Origin: Symbiobacterium thermophilum IAM 14863
GTDB taxonomy: Bacteria > Bacillota > Sulfobacillia > Symbiobacteriales > Symbiobacteriaceae
Reading direction: 5' to 3'
Assembly (NCBI RefSeq): GCF_000009905.1
Contig: NC_006177.1
Coordinates: forward strand, 1,054,001 to 1,118,000
Length of the DNA stretch: 64,000 bases
Shown: in pieces, positions 34,772 to 43,604 of the stretch
How the letters are laid out: each line of letters starts with the position of its first letter
Position numbering within the stretch: position 1 is the stretch's first letter
Position numbers and translations under genes: made by a program
Notes under the pieces: model-generated
Seen by the model: the letters and a program-made list of their open reading frames with translations, nothing else
Databases searched by the model: none
Told to the model about the DNA's origin: nothing

Positions 34772-35575
34772 CTACGTCGTCTCCCCCTCGTCCCAGCGGC
34801 GCTGGAGCTCCTGATACGTCGCCGGGAACGCGGGGGTGTACCGCAGGAACGCGGGAATCGGGTAGCGCACGCCGCCCCTGTGGGTGCCCTCCAGCCCCTC
34901 CAGCAGGTCGGGCACCTGGGACCAGGGGATGGTGAAGGCCATTTCGTGGTCCTGGGTCTGGCCGAAGATGCGGTCGCCCAGGCAGGGCAGGATGAACTGC
35001 GGCCGGCCCTCCCGGGCGGTGCGGATGACGATGTCGGCGCAGTCCGCCCGGCCCGTGGTGGTGGAGGTGAGCGCCCCGCCGGTCTTCCACAGCGCGCCGG
35101 TGACCGCCCGCATCACCTGTGCGGAGTTGCCGTAGATGAGCAGGGTCTCGGGCTCGAAAGTGCACCGGGCCAGCGGCGCCACCACCACCGTGCCCGCCTC
35201 CTCCGGCGCGAACTTCGGCACCTCCTGTTCCGTGAGGGCGCCCGCCCCGCAGGTCTCCACGTACATGCCGGCGGCCAGGTTCCCCTCGGTGTAATACGGG
35301 ATCGCCGGCTTGAACCCGAAGGCCACCTGCGCGATGGGGCAGCTCAGGTCCTCGGGGCCCATGGCCACGGCCCACCCGTACCGGCGGGCCATGCCAATGC
35401 CCTGGCAGATGGCGATCTTGATCCCCATGTCCCGCCACGGCCGCCGCACCCGCTCCGGCAGCGGCTCATCCCCCCGAAACACCCGGATGCCCAGCGGGAA
35501 GGTGTCGGTCCGAAGGTGCCTGTCCAGGACCCGGGCCACCTCCCGGCAGTCCGGCGTCCGCGTCGCGTCTCCCAT
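34772..35575 (-). CDS. DUF169-family protein
   Basis: The 267-residue protein has a DUF169 layout: PLGIRVFRGDEPLPE near the start and IAICQGIGMARRYGWAVAMG, then the conserved DLSCPIAQVAFGF. Also seen are FEPETLLIYGNSAQVMRAV and the central ADCADIVIRTAREGRPQFILPCLGDRIF. Conserved Cys residues (C57, C79, C109 region) are suggestive, but no biochemical role is established in the family. ATG 35575 follows GAGGGGGG. It is divergent from the small membrane protein gene at 35719. Confidence 0.75.
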   Translation of the reverse strand: MGDATRTPDCREVARVLDRHLRTDTFPLGIRVFRGDEPLPERVRRPWRDMGIKIAICQGIGMARRYGWAVAMGPEDLSCPIAQVAFGFKPAIPYYTEGNLAAGMYVETCGAGALTEQEVPKFAPEEAGTVVVAPLARCTFEPETLLIYGNSAQVMRAVTGALWKTGGALTSTTTGRADCADIVIRTAREGRPQFILPCLGDRIFGQTQDHEMAFTIPWSQVPDLLEGLEGTHRGGVRYPIPAFLRYTPAFPATYQELQRRWDEGETT

Positions 35576-35718
35576 GACAATTCCCCCCTCTGCTCGGCCA
35601 GGTTTTCTCCATACTTATTCGAAATCCCTGCACAATGGTAGAATGGTGGGGGATCCGACAGGGATTGAAGATGAGATGAGAGAAGAAAAGGAATGAAAAA
35701 GTAGAGGGAGGTTACTCC

Positions 35719-36093
35719 ATGTACTGGTTGATTATGGCGCATAATGTGATGCGCTGGGTGATCCTGGTTGCCGCGGTGGCGACGCTGGCCGGGGCGTTGG
35801 CAGCCGGCAAGAAGGCCGCTGACGGCTGGGCCGGCCGGGCGGCCCAGGCCTACACCGTCGCCCTGGACGTTCAGGTGCTGATCGGGCTGGTCATCTGGCT
35901 CCTGCGATCCGGGTGGAACCACGACGCCTTCCTGGCCTTCATCCACCCGGGCACCATGATCCTGGCCATGCTGGTGGCCCACTTCGGGCGCACCCTGCAG
36001 AAGCGCTCCGTGCCGGTGGGCGGGTTCGTGGCCTTCCTGGTTTCGCTGGTCCTGGTGATCGCCGCCATCCCCCGCTGGGCCTGGCCCGTCTGA
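35719..36093 (+). CDS. Small four-helix membrane protein
   Basis: The 124-residue protein has four hydrophobic segments: residues about 5-25, 43-62, 70-90 and 101-121. Histidines (His8, His76, His87) and aromatic residues lie near the membrane, as in heme-binding membrane proteins, but no motif proves this. ATG 35719 has GGGAGG seven bases upstream. A strong terminator follows, so it is monocistronic. Confidence 0.65.
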   Translation: MYWLIMAHNVMRWVILVAAVATLAGALAAGKKAADGWAGRAAQAYTVALDVQVLIGLVIWLLRSGWNHDAFLAFIHPGTMILAMLVAHFGRTLQKRSVPVGGFVAFLVSLVLVIAAIPRWAWPV

Positions 36094-36100
36094 CCCAGCC

Positions 36101-36127
36101 AACCCCTTCCTCCGTGAAGGGGTTTTT
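36101..36127 (+). terminator. Intrinsic terminator
   Basis: A perfect 9-bp stem (36101-36109 with 36116-36124) is followed by a TTTTT run (36123-36127). Confidence 0.85.
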
Positions 36128-36275
36128 CAGTTGGTCAACGTCTAAGTACAGGGGCTGCGGGAAGGACGGGTCTACCTCCTCGCAGAACCATTTGCGCCCG
36201 CTGAGCGGTCTCATCAAGGGAAAGGCCTGGGGAAACCTGTTCCGAATTCTGGACGTCGAATAGGAGGTTGACACT

Positions 36276-37004
36276 GTGAGCGAACCCGTGCTGAACCACG
36301 GCGACGGGCGGCGCGTCTCGCCATGGGCGGCGGTGCTGCGCGTCCTTACGGATCCGGCGGAGACGTTCCGGGCGATGGCTGCGCATCCGCCGGTCCTGGT
36401 TCCTTACCTGGTCCACACGCTCGTGGGACTGGCCGTCTTCGCCCTCACCTACGGCCCGACGGTGGACCTGGCCATGGAGGCCGCCGTCGCCTCGCTGCCG
36501 CCGGGGCAGGAAGTGGACTTCCAGATGATGCAGTCGGTCATGCGCTGGAGCGCGGTGGGGACGCTGGCCGCCGGTTCGGTGATCGGTCCCTGGCTCACCG
36601 GGTTCGTCCTGGCGTTGGTGGCCACCTTCTTCGGCCAGTTCCAGGGCGGCGGTGTGCCGCTGGCTTCCTACATGGGCATGATCGGCTACGCGCGCCTGCC
36701 CGTGGCGATCAGCAACCTGCTGGCGGGTATCCTCATGGCGGTCACCGGCCGGCCGGTCAACCTGACCCCCGCCGTGCTGCTGCCGGACACGGCCGGCCCC
36801 GTCCTGGCGGCCGTGCTCAGCGCCTTCAACCCGCTCCACCTGTGGTACTACGTCCTGCTGGGCATCGGCTTCGCCGCCCTCTTCGGCCGCGAGCCCCGCA
36901 AGGGGTGGGCGCTGCCGCTGGCGCTTTTCGTGATGACCACCCTCTTCACCGCAGCGTCCGCAGGACTCAGCAGCGCACTGACTTCGTCGATGACGTTGAA
37001 CTAA
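36276..37004 (+). CDS. Yip1-domain membrane protein
   Basis: The 242-residue protein begins with a cytoplasmic segment (PWAAVLRVLTDPAETFRAMA) typical of Yip1/YIF1-like bacterial proteins. Five hydrophobic segments follow. GTG 36276 has GGAGG upstream. The HlyD gene starts 12 bases after its stop, making this the first gene of the exporter operon 36276-42844. Its function there is unknown; Yip1 proteins often accompany exporters and may help assemble the membrane complex. Confidence 0.78.
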   Translation: MSEPVLNHGDGRRVSPWAAVLRVLTDPAETFRAMAAHPPVLVPYLVHTLVGLAVFALTYGPTVDLAMEAAVASLPPGQEVDFQMMQSVMRWSAVGTLAAGSVIGPWLTGFVLALVATFFGQFQGGGVPLASYMGMIGYARLPVAISNLLAGILMAVTGRPVNLTPAVLLPDTAGPVLAAVLSAFNPLHLWYYVLLGIGFAALFGREPRKGWALPLALFVMTTLFTAASAGLSSALTSSMTLN

Positions 37005-37016
37005 GGAGGAGCCGCT

Positions 37017-38582
37017 GTGAAGCGAAAGGTGTTGATCGCGGCCGCACTGATTGTTGCGGTGGCCGTGCTTGTGGTGGCCAACCTGAGGAATCAGCCCGCG
37101 TCGGGGGCGGCAACTCAGGGTCCCAAGGGCGCCCCGGAGGTGCGGGTGCAGGCCGTGCGGCGGGGCAGCCTCCGGCAGGAGGTCATCGCCCCCGGCGTCC
37201 TCGAGGCCACGGGAGTCCATGAGGTCCGGGCGCCCTTCACCACCAAGGCGGTGACGCTGAAGGTGGGCATCGGCGAGCGGGTGACCGCCGGCCAGGTGCT
37301 GGCGGTGCTGGACGATGCGGATCTCGCCCTGCAGGTGTCGGCGCAGGAGGCCCAGGTGGCCCGGATGGAGTCCACGCTGGCTTCGCTGCGGCTGCAGCAG
37401 CAGGAGGCGCCGCTGCAGCTGGATCAGCGGCTGGCCCAGGCCCGGGCGCAGCTGCTGCAGGCCGAAGACCAGCTGGCTTCGGTGATGCGGCAGGACGACG
37501 CGCTGCGCACCCGCCTCGAGCAGGCGCGGGTCAACCTGACGACCCTGCAGAACCGCAGCGCGGAGGGCGCGGAGCGGGTGGCTGCGGCCAGGGCCGCGCT
37601 GCTGGAGGCGGAGGAGGCATATAAGGCCGACCCCGGAAACCCCGCCCTGCGAGCGAAGTATGAGCAGGCCCGGTCCGCCTACGACGAGGCGCTCCGGCAG
37701 AGCCAGCAGGCGGCCGAGCAGGCCGCCGCGCAGCTGCGGGCGGCCTACGACGAGCTGGCCGCTGCCGAGGCCGACTACGCCCGGGTGAGCGGCGACAACC
37801 CGGTGGCCGTGCAGCTGGCCGCCAGCCAGGTGGAGGCGGCCCGCATCGCCCTGCAGCTGGCGGAGATGGAAGCCGAGAGCGGCGGCGCCCTGGCCGAGCA
37901 GGTGCGGGCGGCCGAGATCGAACTGGCGGCGGCGCGCACCAGCCTGGCGGCCATGCGGGAGAAGCTGGCCCAGGCGCAGCTCACCGCCCCCGTCTCGGGC
38001 ACGGTCCTGGCGGTGGCCGCCCAGGACGGCATGCCGGCACAGGAGACGCAGGTGCTGCTCACCATCGGGAACCTGGACGTCCTGAAGGTCAAGGCCCAGG
38101 TGGACGAGCTCGACATCGGCAAGGTGCGTCCGGAGCAGCCGCTATCCGTGGAGACCAACGGAACGCCCGGGGAGCTGTTCCACGGTCGGGTCACCCGGGT
38201 GGCCGCCCAGGCGACTGCGGCCGGCGGATCGCCGTTCTTCGTGGTCGAGGGGGAGGTGGCCAACCGCGAGGGGCTCCTCCGGGCGGGCCTCAACGCCGAG
38301 GTGACCATCGCGACGGCCGAACGGCAGGACGCGATTGTCGTTCCCGCGGCGGCGGTGCGCACCCGGGACGGCCAGCCCAGCGTCCTGGTCGTGGACGGGT
38401 TCGCCGTGAAGGTCCGGCCGGTCAGGGTGGGCCTGCGGACCGAGACCGAGGTCGAGATCCTGGAGGGGCTCGAGGAGGGCGAGCGGATCGTCGTCAGCCC
38501 CTTCACGCTGATCAACTCCCTGCAGGAGGGAGATCCGGTGCGGGTGGAGGAGGTGGACGAGAATTGGGGGAAAAGCCAGTAA
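37017..38582 (+). CDS. HlyD/MacA-like periplasmic-adaptor (membrane fusion) protein
   Basis: The 521-residue protein has one N-terminal TM anchor (about residues 5-23) and a biotinyl-lipoyl-like split ([20 protein letters not shown]). A very long Ala/Gln/Glu-rich coiled-coil hairpin follows (about 95-325). It closes with [12 protein letters not shown], a beta-barrel and a C-terminal [13 protein letters not shown] membrane-proximal domain. In monoderms this links an ABC transporter to the outside. GTG 37017 follows AAGGAGGAG. The ABC gene overlaps its end by 19 bases. Confidence 0.9.
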
Positions 38583-39307
38583 TCAAGTTAGTGGATATCA
38601 CGAAGGTCTATAAGATGGGCAGCAGCGAGGTTCACGCCCTGCGGGGCGTGAGCCTCGAGATCCAAGCCGGCGAGCTGGTGGCGATCATGGGCCCTTCCGG
38701 CTCGGGCAAGTCGACCCTGATGAACATCCTGGGTTGCCTGGACCGTCCCACCAGCGGCACCTACGAGCTGGACGGGCGGCAGATCACCGCCCGGGACGAG
38801 TCGGAGCTGGCCCGGGTGCGCAACCGGCAGATCGGGTTCGTCTTCCAGACCTTCAACCTCCTGCCCCGCATGTCGGCCCTGCGCAACGTGGAGCAGCCGC
38901 TGCTCTACGCGGGCGTCGGGGCCCGGGAGCGCCGCCGGCGGGCCCGGGAGGCCCTGGAGCGGGTCGGTCTGGGCGAGCGCATTCACCACCGGCCCAACGA
39001 GCTTTCAGGCGGCCAGCGGCAGCGGGTGGCCATTGCCCGGGCCCTGGTGACCCAGCCGTCGATCATCCTCGCCGACGAGCCCACGGGCAACCTGGACTCC
39101 CGGACGGGTGAGGAGATCCTGGCCCTGTTCCAGGAGCTCCACGCCGAGGGAGCCACGGTGCTCATCGTGACCCACGAGCCCGACGTGGCCCAGCACGTCA
39201 ACCGTGTGATCCGGCTCAGGGACGGGCGGATCGTCAGCGACGAGCCCGTGCCGAACCCGGTCCGGGCGGTGGACCGGCTCGCGGAGATGGGAGGGCCTGA
39301 GGAATGA
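38564..39307 (+). CDS. MacB-type ABC transporter ATP-binding protein
   Basis: The 247-residue ATPase has Walker [11 protein letters not shown]-loop [10 protein letters not shown], signature [15 protein letters not shown], Walker [14 protein letters not shown] and H-loop VTHEP. It belongs to the LolD/MacB family that powers extracytoplasmic work without import. TTG 38564 has AGGAGG ten bases upstream, inside the HlyD gene. The permease starts at a four-base overlap. Together with 37017 and 39304 it forms a MacAB-like exporter. Confidence 0.94.
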   Translation: MGEKPVIKLVDITKVYKMGSSEVHALRGVSLEIQAGELVAIMGPSGSGKSTLMNILGCLDRPTSGTYELDGRQITARDESELARVRNRQIGFVFQTFNLLPRMSALRNVEQPLLYAGVGARERRRRAREALERVGLGERIHHRPNELSGGQRQRVAIARALVTQPSIILADEPTGNLDSRTGEEILALFQELHAEGATVLIVTHEPDVAQHVNRVIRLRDGRIVSDEPVPNPVRAVDRLAEMGGPEE

Positions 39308-40506
39308 ATCTCCTCGAGACCCTCCGGGTAGCCTGGGAGGCCCTGGTCGCCAACAAGATGCGGTCGATCCTCACGATGATCGGCATCATCATCGGCGTCG
39401 GGTCGGTGATCGCCGTGGTGGCGATCGGCCGGGGGACCGAGTCGGCGGTGCTGGGCGAACTGCAAGGGTTAGGCGCAGGCGTCTTCTACATCATGCCGGG
39501 TTCCGTCAGCTCCAGCGACGCCCTCAGCCGGATCGAGCCCATCAGTGAGCGGGACATGCAGCAGCTGGAGGCCATGCTCCCCGACGTCGAGGCCGTGATC
39601 AGCGGCGATACGGTGGGCGTCCGGGCGGAGTATCAGAAGGAGACGCTCTCGACGTACGCCTACGCCGTCTCCCCCGGGTTTGACCGGGTGGTGAACGTCA
39701 AGGTCCTGGAAGGCCGGTGGTTCACCGAGGAGGAGATGAAGGGCGGCGCCCGCGTGACGGTCCTCTCCAGGGACGCGGTGACCCGGCTCTTCGGCGACCG
39801 GGACTACAACCCCGTCGGCGAGCGGGTGAAAATCAACGGGCTCACCCATCAGGTGATCGGTACCGTGGAGAACTCGACGGGCGCGCTGTCCCAGGCCATG
39901 GGGGTGCAGGATCCCGCCGTGTACCTGCCGGTGGCGGCGGTGCAGCGCATGACCGGGAGCACCGACTCCTTTCTGGTGCTGGCGAAGGTGCGCCCGGGGG
40001 CCGACGTCGAGAGCGTCATGAACGATGCCGTGGCCCTGCTCGGGCAGCTCAACAACGGGGCCAAGTACATGGGCTACAGCATGGAGCAGATGACGGCGGC
40101 CCTGTCCAGCGTCACCGGCCTCCTGACCGGCCTGATCGCCTCCATCGCGGCCATCTCGCTGCTCGTGGGCGGGGTCGGCATCATGAACATCATGCTGGTC
40201 TCGGTGACCGAGCGCACGCGGGAGATCGGCCTGCGCAAGGCGATCGGCGCCACCTACGGCAATATCATGACGCAGTTCCTGATCGAGTCGGTGGTGATCT
40301 GCCTGGTGGGAGGGGCCGTCGGCGTGGCCTTCGCCACCGTGCCCGTCTGGCTGGTCGGCCGGGCGATGGGGGTCTCCATGCTGATCGATCTTCCGACGGT
40401 CCTTCTGGCCATGGGCTTCTCCGCCGCGGTCGGCGTGCTCTTCGGCGTCTACCCGGCCTCGAAGGCGGCCCGGCTCGATCCCATCGAGGCCCTGCGCTAT
40501 GAATAA
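39304..40506 (+). CDS. MacB/FtsX-type ABC transporter permease
   Basis: The 400-residue permease starts [24 protein letters not shown], the MacB N-terminal helix entering TM1. A large extracellular MacB_PCD domain follows (about 45-260), then three C-terminal TM segments with [21 protein letters not shown] before the last two. It carries substrates out of the membrane or shapes mechanotransmission. ATG overlaps the ATPase stop. Confidence 0.94.
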
Positions 40507-40519
40507 GGAGGCTGAGCGT

Positions 40520-42844
40520 GTGAACCGATATGGTAGGAACCCCGCCGGGACGGTCCGGCGGAAGGCGGTAGCGTGGCTGACCAGTCTGCTCCTCCTGGTC
40601 TCGGTGGTCCTGCCGGCGGCTGCCCAGGAGGCGGCGAATCAGGTGCTGCTGCGGGTGGCGGACGCGACCGGGCGGCCTGTGCCGGCGGCGACGGTGGAGA
40701 TCTACGAGCTGGGCACGGGCCTGGTGGCCGTGCAGTTCACCGGCGAGGATGGCCTGGTGCGGGTTCCTGTTACCCCTGGCCGCACGCGGCTCTGGCAGGC
40801 CCGTGCCACGGCCGCCGGGTACGAGGTGAGGGAGACCGGCTGGTTTGACCCGGCTCAGGGCGGCGTGCGCGCCATCACCCTCGAGCCGGTGGGCGGCGAA
40901 CTGCAGCTCTACGTGCGGGACGCGGACGGCCGCACCGGCGCGAGCGTCACGCTCCTGAACAGCGCCGGCCGGGTGGTGGCCCAGGGGACGGCACAGGCCG
41001 GCCGCTGGGTCGCCCGGGATCTGGCGCCCGGTGTCTACACCGCGCTGGTCTCCGCCGAGGGCAAGGCGCCGGTGCAGAAGAGCGTGTCGGTGGGCCGCGG
41101 CCGCGTGACCGTGGAGGCGATCTCGCTGGCCACGGGCACCATCACCGCCAGCGGCGAGGTGGTGGACGGCGCCACCGGCTCCCCGCTGCGCGGCGCGACC
41201 GTGGAACTGGTGCGGGGCGAGAACGTGGTGGTCGGCTCCGCGCAGACCGGCGCCACCGGCCGCTTCACGATTCGCGCGAGCCTGCCTGAGGATACGTATC
41301 GCCTGCGGGTCAGGATGCCCGGGTACACCCCGGTGGAGACGGACGCGCAGCAGGTGTCTCCGGGCGGCCTGCTGGACCACTCGGGCCTGAACCGCATCAA
41401 GATCTACCGCACCACCGGCACGGTGGAGTCGGTCCTGACGACCATCGGCAACCGGCCGATCCGGACTGCGGAGATCGTGCTGCTTCGCAAGGGGCTCGGC
41501 GAGGTGGCCTCGGCCAAGGTCGACGCCAACGGCGCCGTCCGCTTCGAGAACGTGCCCGCGGGCGAGGGCATCCTGTACCAGCTGGTGGCGTACAACGCGG
41601 TGGACAGCCTGACCGTGGATCACATCGACCTGGCCATTTCCGACTGGTTCACGGTGAACCCCGGAGGCACCGTTCAGATCCCGCTGGTGGCCCAGCAGTT
41701 CAACGATCAGTCGCTGGTCCGGTCCACGGTCACCGGTACGGTGGTCGGGCCCACCGGGCTGCCCATCGAGGGCGCGACCGTGGAGCTGATCCGCCGGTCC
41801 CACGTGATGTACAAGGCGACCACCGATGCGGAGGGCAAGTTCCTCATCGAGAACGTGGACGCGAGCCAGGACGGCGGCTTCGCCCAGTCGCCCTACATGC
41901 TGCGGGTGAGCAAGGAAGGCTACGTGCCCACCCGTGAGGTCGTGGTCTCGGGCACGTCCACCACCACGTTCCACGTGCCCGGCGGCGGCCGCCTGCTCCT
42001 GCAGGCCACGCTGCATCCGGCCATGGCCACCGTCCAGGGCCGCATCGTGGATACCCTCGGCCGCCCGGTGTCCGGCGCGGACGTCAAGATGGTGCTCGCC
42101 GACGGCCGGGAGGCCGGCCGCGACCGCACCGACGACGGCGGCTGGTACCGGCTCGGCTCGATTCCCACGACCACCGGGTGGGCCGCTCTCTCCGTCACCG
42201 CAGAAGGCTACCTGCCCACGGGGTACATCGACATGACGGCCGCGCTGGGCGCGGGCGACGCCCTGCCCACCGTGCGGCTGACGCCCGCTGAGACCACCGT
42301 CGACGGCGTGGTGGTCGACCTGCAGGGCAGGCCCGTGACGGGGGCCAACGTGCAGCTGCACCTGGACGGGGTGAAGGCGGCCGAGGGCCGTTCGGAGAGC
42401 GACGGCTACTTCTCCGTCAAGGTCGACGCGTCGTCCGCCTCCATCGGGCTGCTGGTGGTGGAGGCCGAGGGGTACACCCGGGGCGGCGTGGTGCTCACGG
42501 AGCTCCCTGGTCCGGGTCGGACCCTCACCCAGGCCGTGATGGTCTATGAGCAGAACGCCGTGGTGGAGGGCCGGGTGCTCGATCAGAACGGGCAGGCCGT
42601 GTCCGGCGCCCGGGTGGAGCTGGCGCTGGAGGGCAGCGGGCAGGTCCGGGCGGCGGTGACCGACGCCTCGGGCCGTTACCGGATCGAACAGCCGCTGCCG
42701 GCCGGCGCGACCTGGGCCTGGCTGCGGGTGAAGCCGGAGTCCGGCACCTTTGCCGGTTCCGTCACTCACGGGATGGATATGGCGCCCATCATTCGCCTCA
42801 CGCCGGGGGACACGGTGGCGACCGACCTGCTGGTGAGGCGGTAG
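40520..42844 (+). CDS. Large secreted protein with repeated carboxypeptidase-regulatory-like domains
   Basis: The 774-residue exported protein has a signal peptide ending near VLPAAAQEA and then about seven beta-sandwich repeats. Each repeat has a G-x-V-x(2)-xxGRPVxGAxV-type strand pair, for instance TGTVVGPTGLPIEGATVEL, GRIVDTLGRPVSGADVKM, DGVVVDLQGRPVTGANVQL and EGRVLDQNGQAVSGARVEL. These are carboxypeptidase-regulatory-like/CarboxypepD_reg domains, used for binding or as spacers. No catalytic domain is seen. GTG 40520 lies eight bases after AAGGAGG. It is the last gene of the MacAB-like operon, hence a possible substrate or partner of the exporter. Confidence 0.82.
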   Translation: MNRYGRNPAGTVRRKAVAWLTSLLLLVSVVLPAAAQEAANQVLLRVADATGRPVPAATVEIYELGTGLVAVQFTGEDGLVRVPVTPGRTRLWQARATAAGYEVRETGWFDPAQGGVRAITLEPVGGELQLYVRDADGRTGASVTLLNSAGRVVAQGTAQAGRWVARDLAPGVYTALVSAEGKAPVQKSVSVGRGRVTVEAISLATGTITASGEVVDGATGSPLRGATVELVRGENVVVGSAQTGATGRFTIRASLPEDTYRLRVRMPGYTPVETDAQQVSPGGLLDHSGLNRIKIYRTTGTVESVLTTIGNRPIRTAEIVLLRKGLGEVASAKVDANGAVRFENVPAGEGILYQLVAYNAVDSLTVDHIDLAISDWFTVNPGGTVQIPLVAQQFNDQSLVRSTVTGTVVGPTGLPIEGATVELIRRSHVMYKATTDAEGKFLIENVDASQDGGFAQSPYMLRVSKEGYVPTREVVVSGTSTTTFHVPGGGRLLLQATLHPAMATVQGRIVDTLGRPVSGADVKMVLADGREAGRDRTDDGGWYRLGSIPTTTGWAALSVTAEGYLPTGYIDMTAALGAGDALPTVRLTPAETTVDGVVVDLQGRPVTGANVQLHLDGVKAAEGRSESDGYFSVKVDASSASIGLLVVEAEGYTRGGVVLTELPGPGRTLTQAVMVYEQNAVVEGRVLDQNGQAVSGARVELALEGSGQVRAAVTDASGRYRIEQPLPAGATWAWLRVKPESGTFAGSVTHGMDMAPIIRLTPGDTVATDLLVRR

Positions 42845-42864
42845 CCGGCAACCCAGTCTTGCAG

Positions 42865-42893
42865 GGGCCGCGGGCAGGAGCCCGCGGCCCTTT
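42865..42893 (+). terminator. Terminator of the exporter operon
   Basis: An 11-bp perfect stem (42865-42875 with 42880-42890) has a 4-base loop, followed by TTT. Confidence 0.75.
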
Positions 42894-42971
42894 CTCTGTT
42901 GTGCGTATAACGGAAGAATCTAGAAGTGATGTAGAATGGAGTCAGACGCAGGAGGTGCAGGGGGGAGCCGC

Positions 42972-43475
42972 GTGCCCACGAGCAGGAAAGGGGGGCTGCG
43001 GACAGCGCCAGTGCTGGTGCCGGCGCTGCTGGCGTTCGGCGCGGCCGCGCTGTGTGGGGGCGGCCTGATCGCTTCGGTCGCACCCGCCGCGGGATGTCCG
43101 CCGCTGGCCGGCGCCCAGCCGGTGGCGGTCACGGCCCGGGCGGCGGACGGAGATGCCCACGGTGTGACCGGTTACCTGTTCCGGAACGGCGAGGCGCTGA
43201 TCCCGGTGCGGGGGCTGGTGGAACGCACCGGCCGCATCTACTGGGACGAGTCCGGGCAGACGGTGACCCTGCTGGGCCCGCGGGACGTGCTGTCGGTCCA
43301 TGTTCCCGGCGGGCGCGCGGAGACCCGCATCGCCGTCCTGAACGGCGAGGTGATCGCCGCACACGCCGTGCGGTGCGAAGAGCAGGTCTACCTCCCGGCC
43401 GACCTGGTGGCCACCGTGCTGCACCTGGAGGTCGCTGTTCCGTCCGACGATCGGGGGGAACGGATGTCCCGCTGA
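42972..43475 (+). CDS. Secreted copper-amine-oxidase-N-domain-like protein
   Basis: The 167-residue protein has a signal peptide or anchor (about residues 9-45) and a single stalk-type domain. GEALIPVRGLVERTGRIYWDE and QTVTLLGPRDVLSVHV resemble copper amine oxidase N-terminal repeats, used as wall-facing spacers in Firmicutes. GTG 42972 follows GGGGGGAG. It has no catalytic part and is probably a surface accessory protein. A weak promoter (TTGTGC 16 bases from TAGAAG, 42899-42926) precedes it. Confidence 0.65.
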   Translation: MPTSRKGGLRTAPVLVPALLAFGAAALCGGGLIASVAPAAGCPPLAGAQPVAVTARAADGDAHGVTGYLFRNGEALIPVRGLVERTGRIYWDESGQTVTLLGPRDVLSVHVPGGRAETRIAVLNGEVIAAHAVRCEEQVYLPADLVATVLHLEVAVPSDDRGERMSR

Positions 43476-43516
43476 GCCCGGGAACCGGCAGTCAGCGTGT
43501 CGCCAGGAGAGTGGCC

Positions 43517-43545
43517 TTGAAATTTCGCCTACCCCGGTGTATACC
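43517..43545 (+). promoter_or_regulatory. Sigma-A promoter of the serine hydrolase gene
   Basis: TTGAAA (43517-43522) and TATACC (43540-43545) are separated by 17 bases, 59 bases before ATG 43605. Confidence 0.65.
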
Positions 43546-43604
43546 CAAGGTGGAGTATAAACCGATACGTTGTGTAAGTAATGGTATGAGGATGGGGAAG
43601 GCGT

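Noticed and set aside
40265-42769. An 834-codon minus-strand open frame
   Set aside because: It is antisense to the secreted repeat protein, which has a signal peptide, SD and operon position. Its His/Gln/Arg-rich composition is typical of an antisense shadow.
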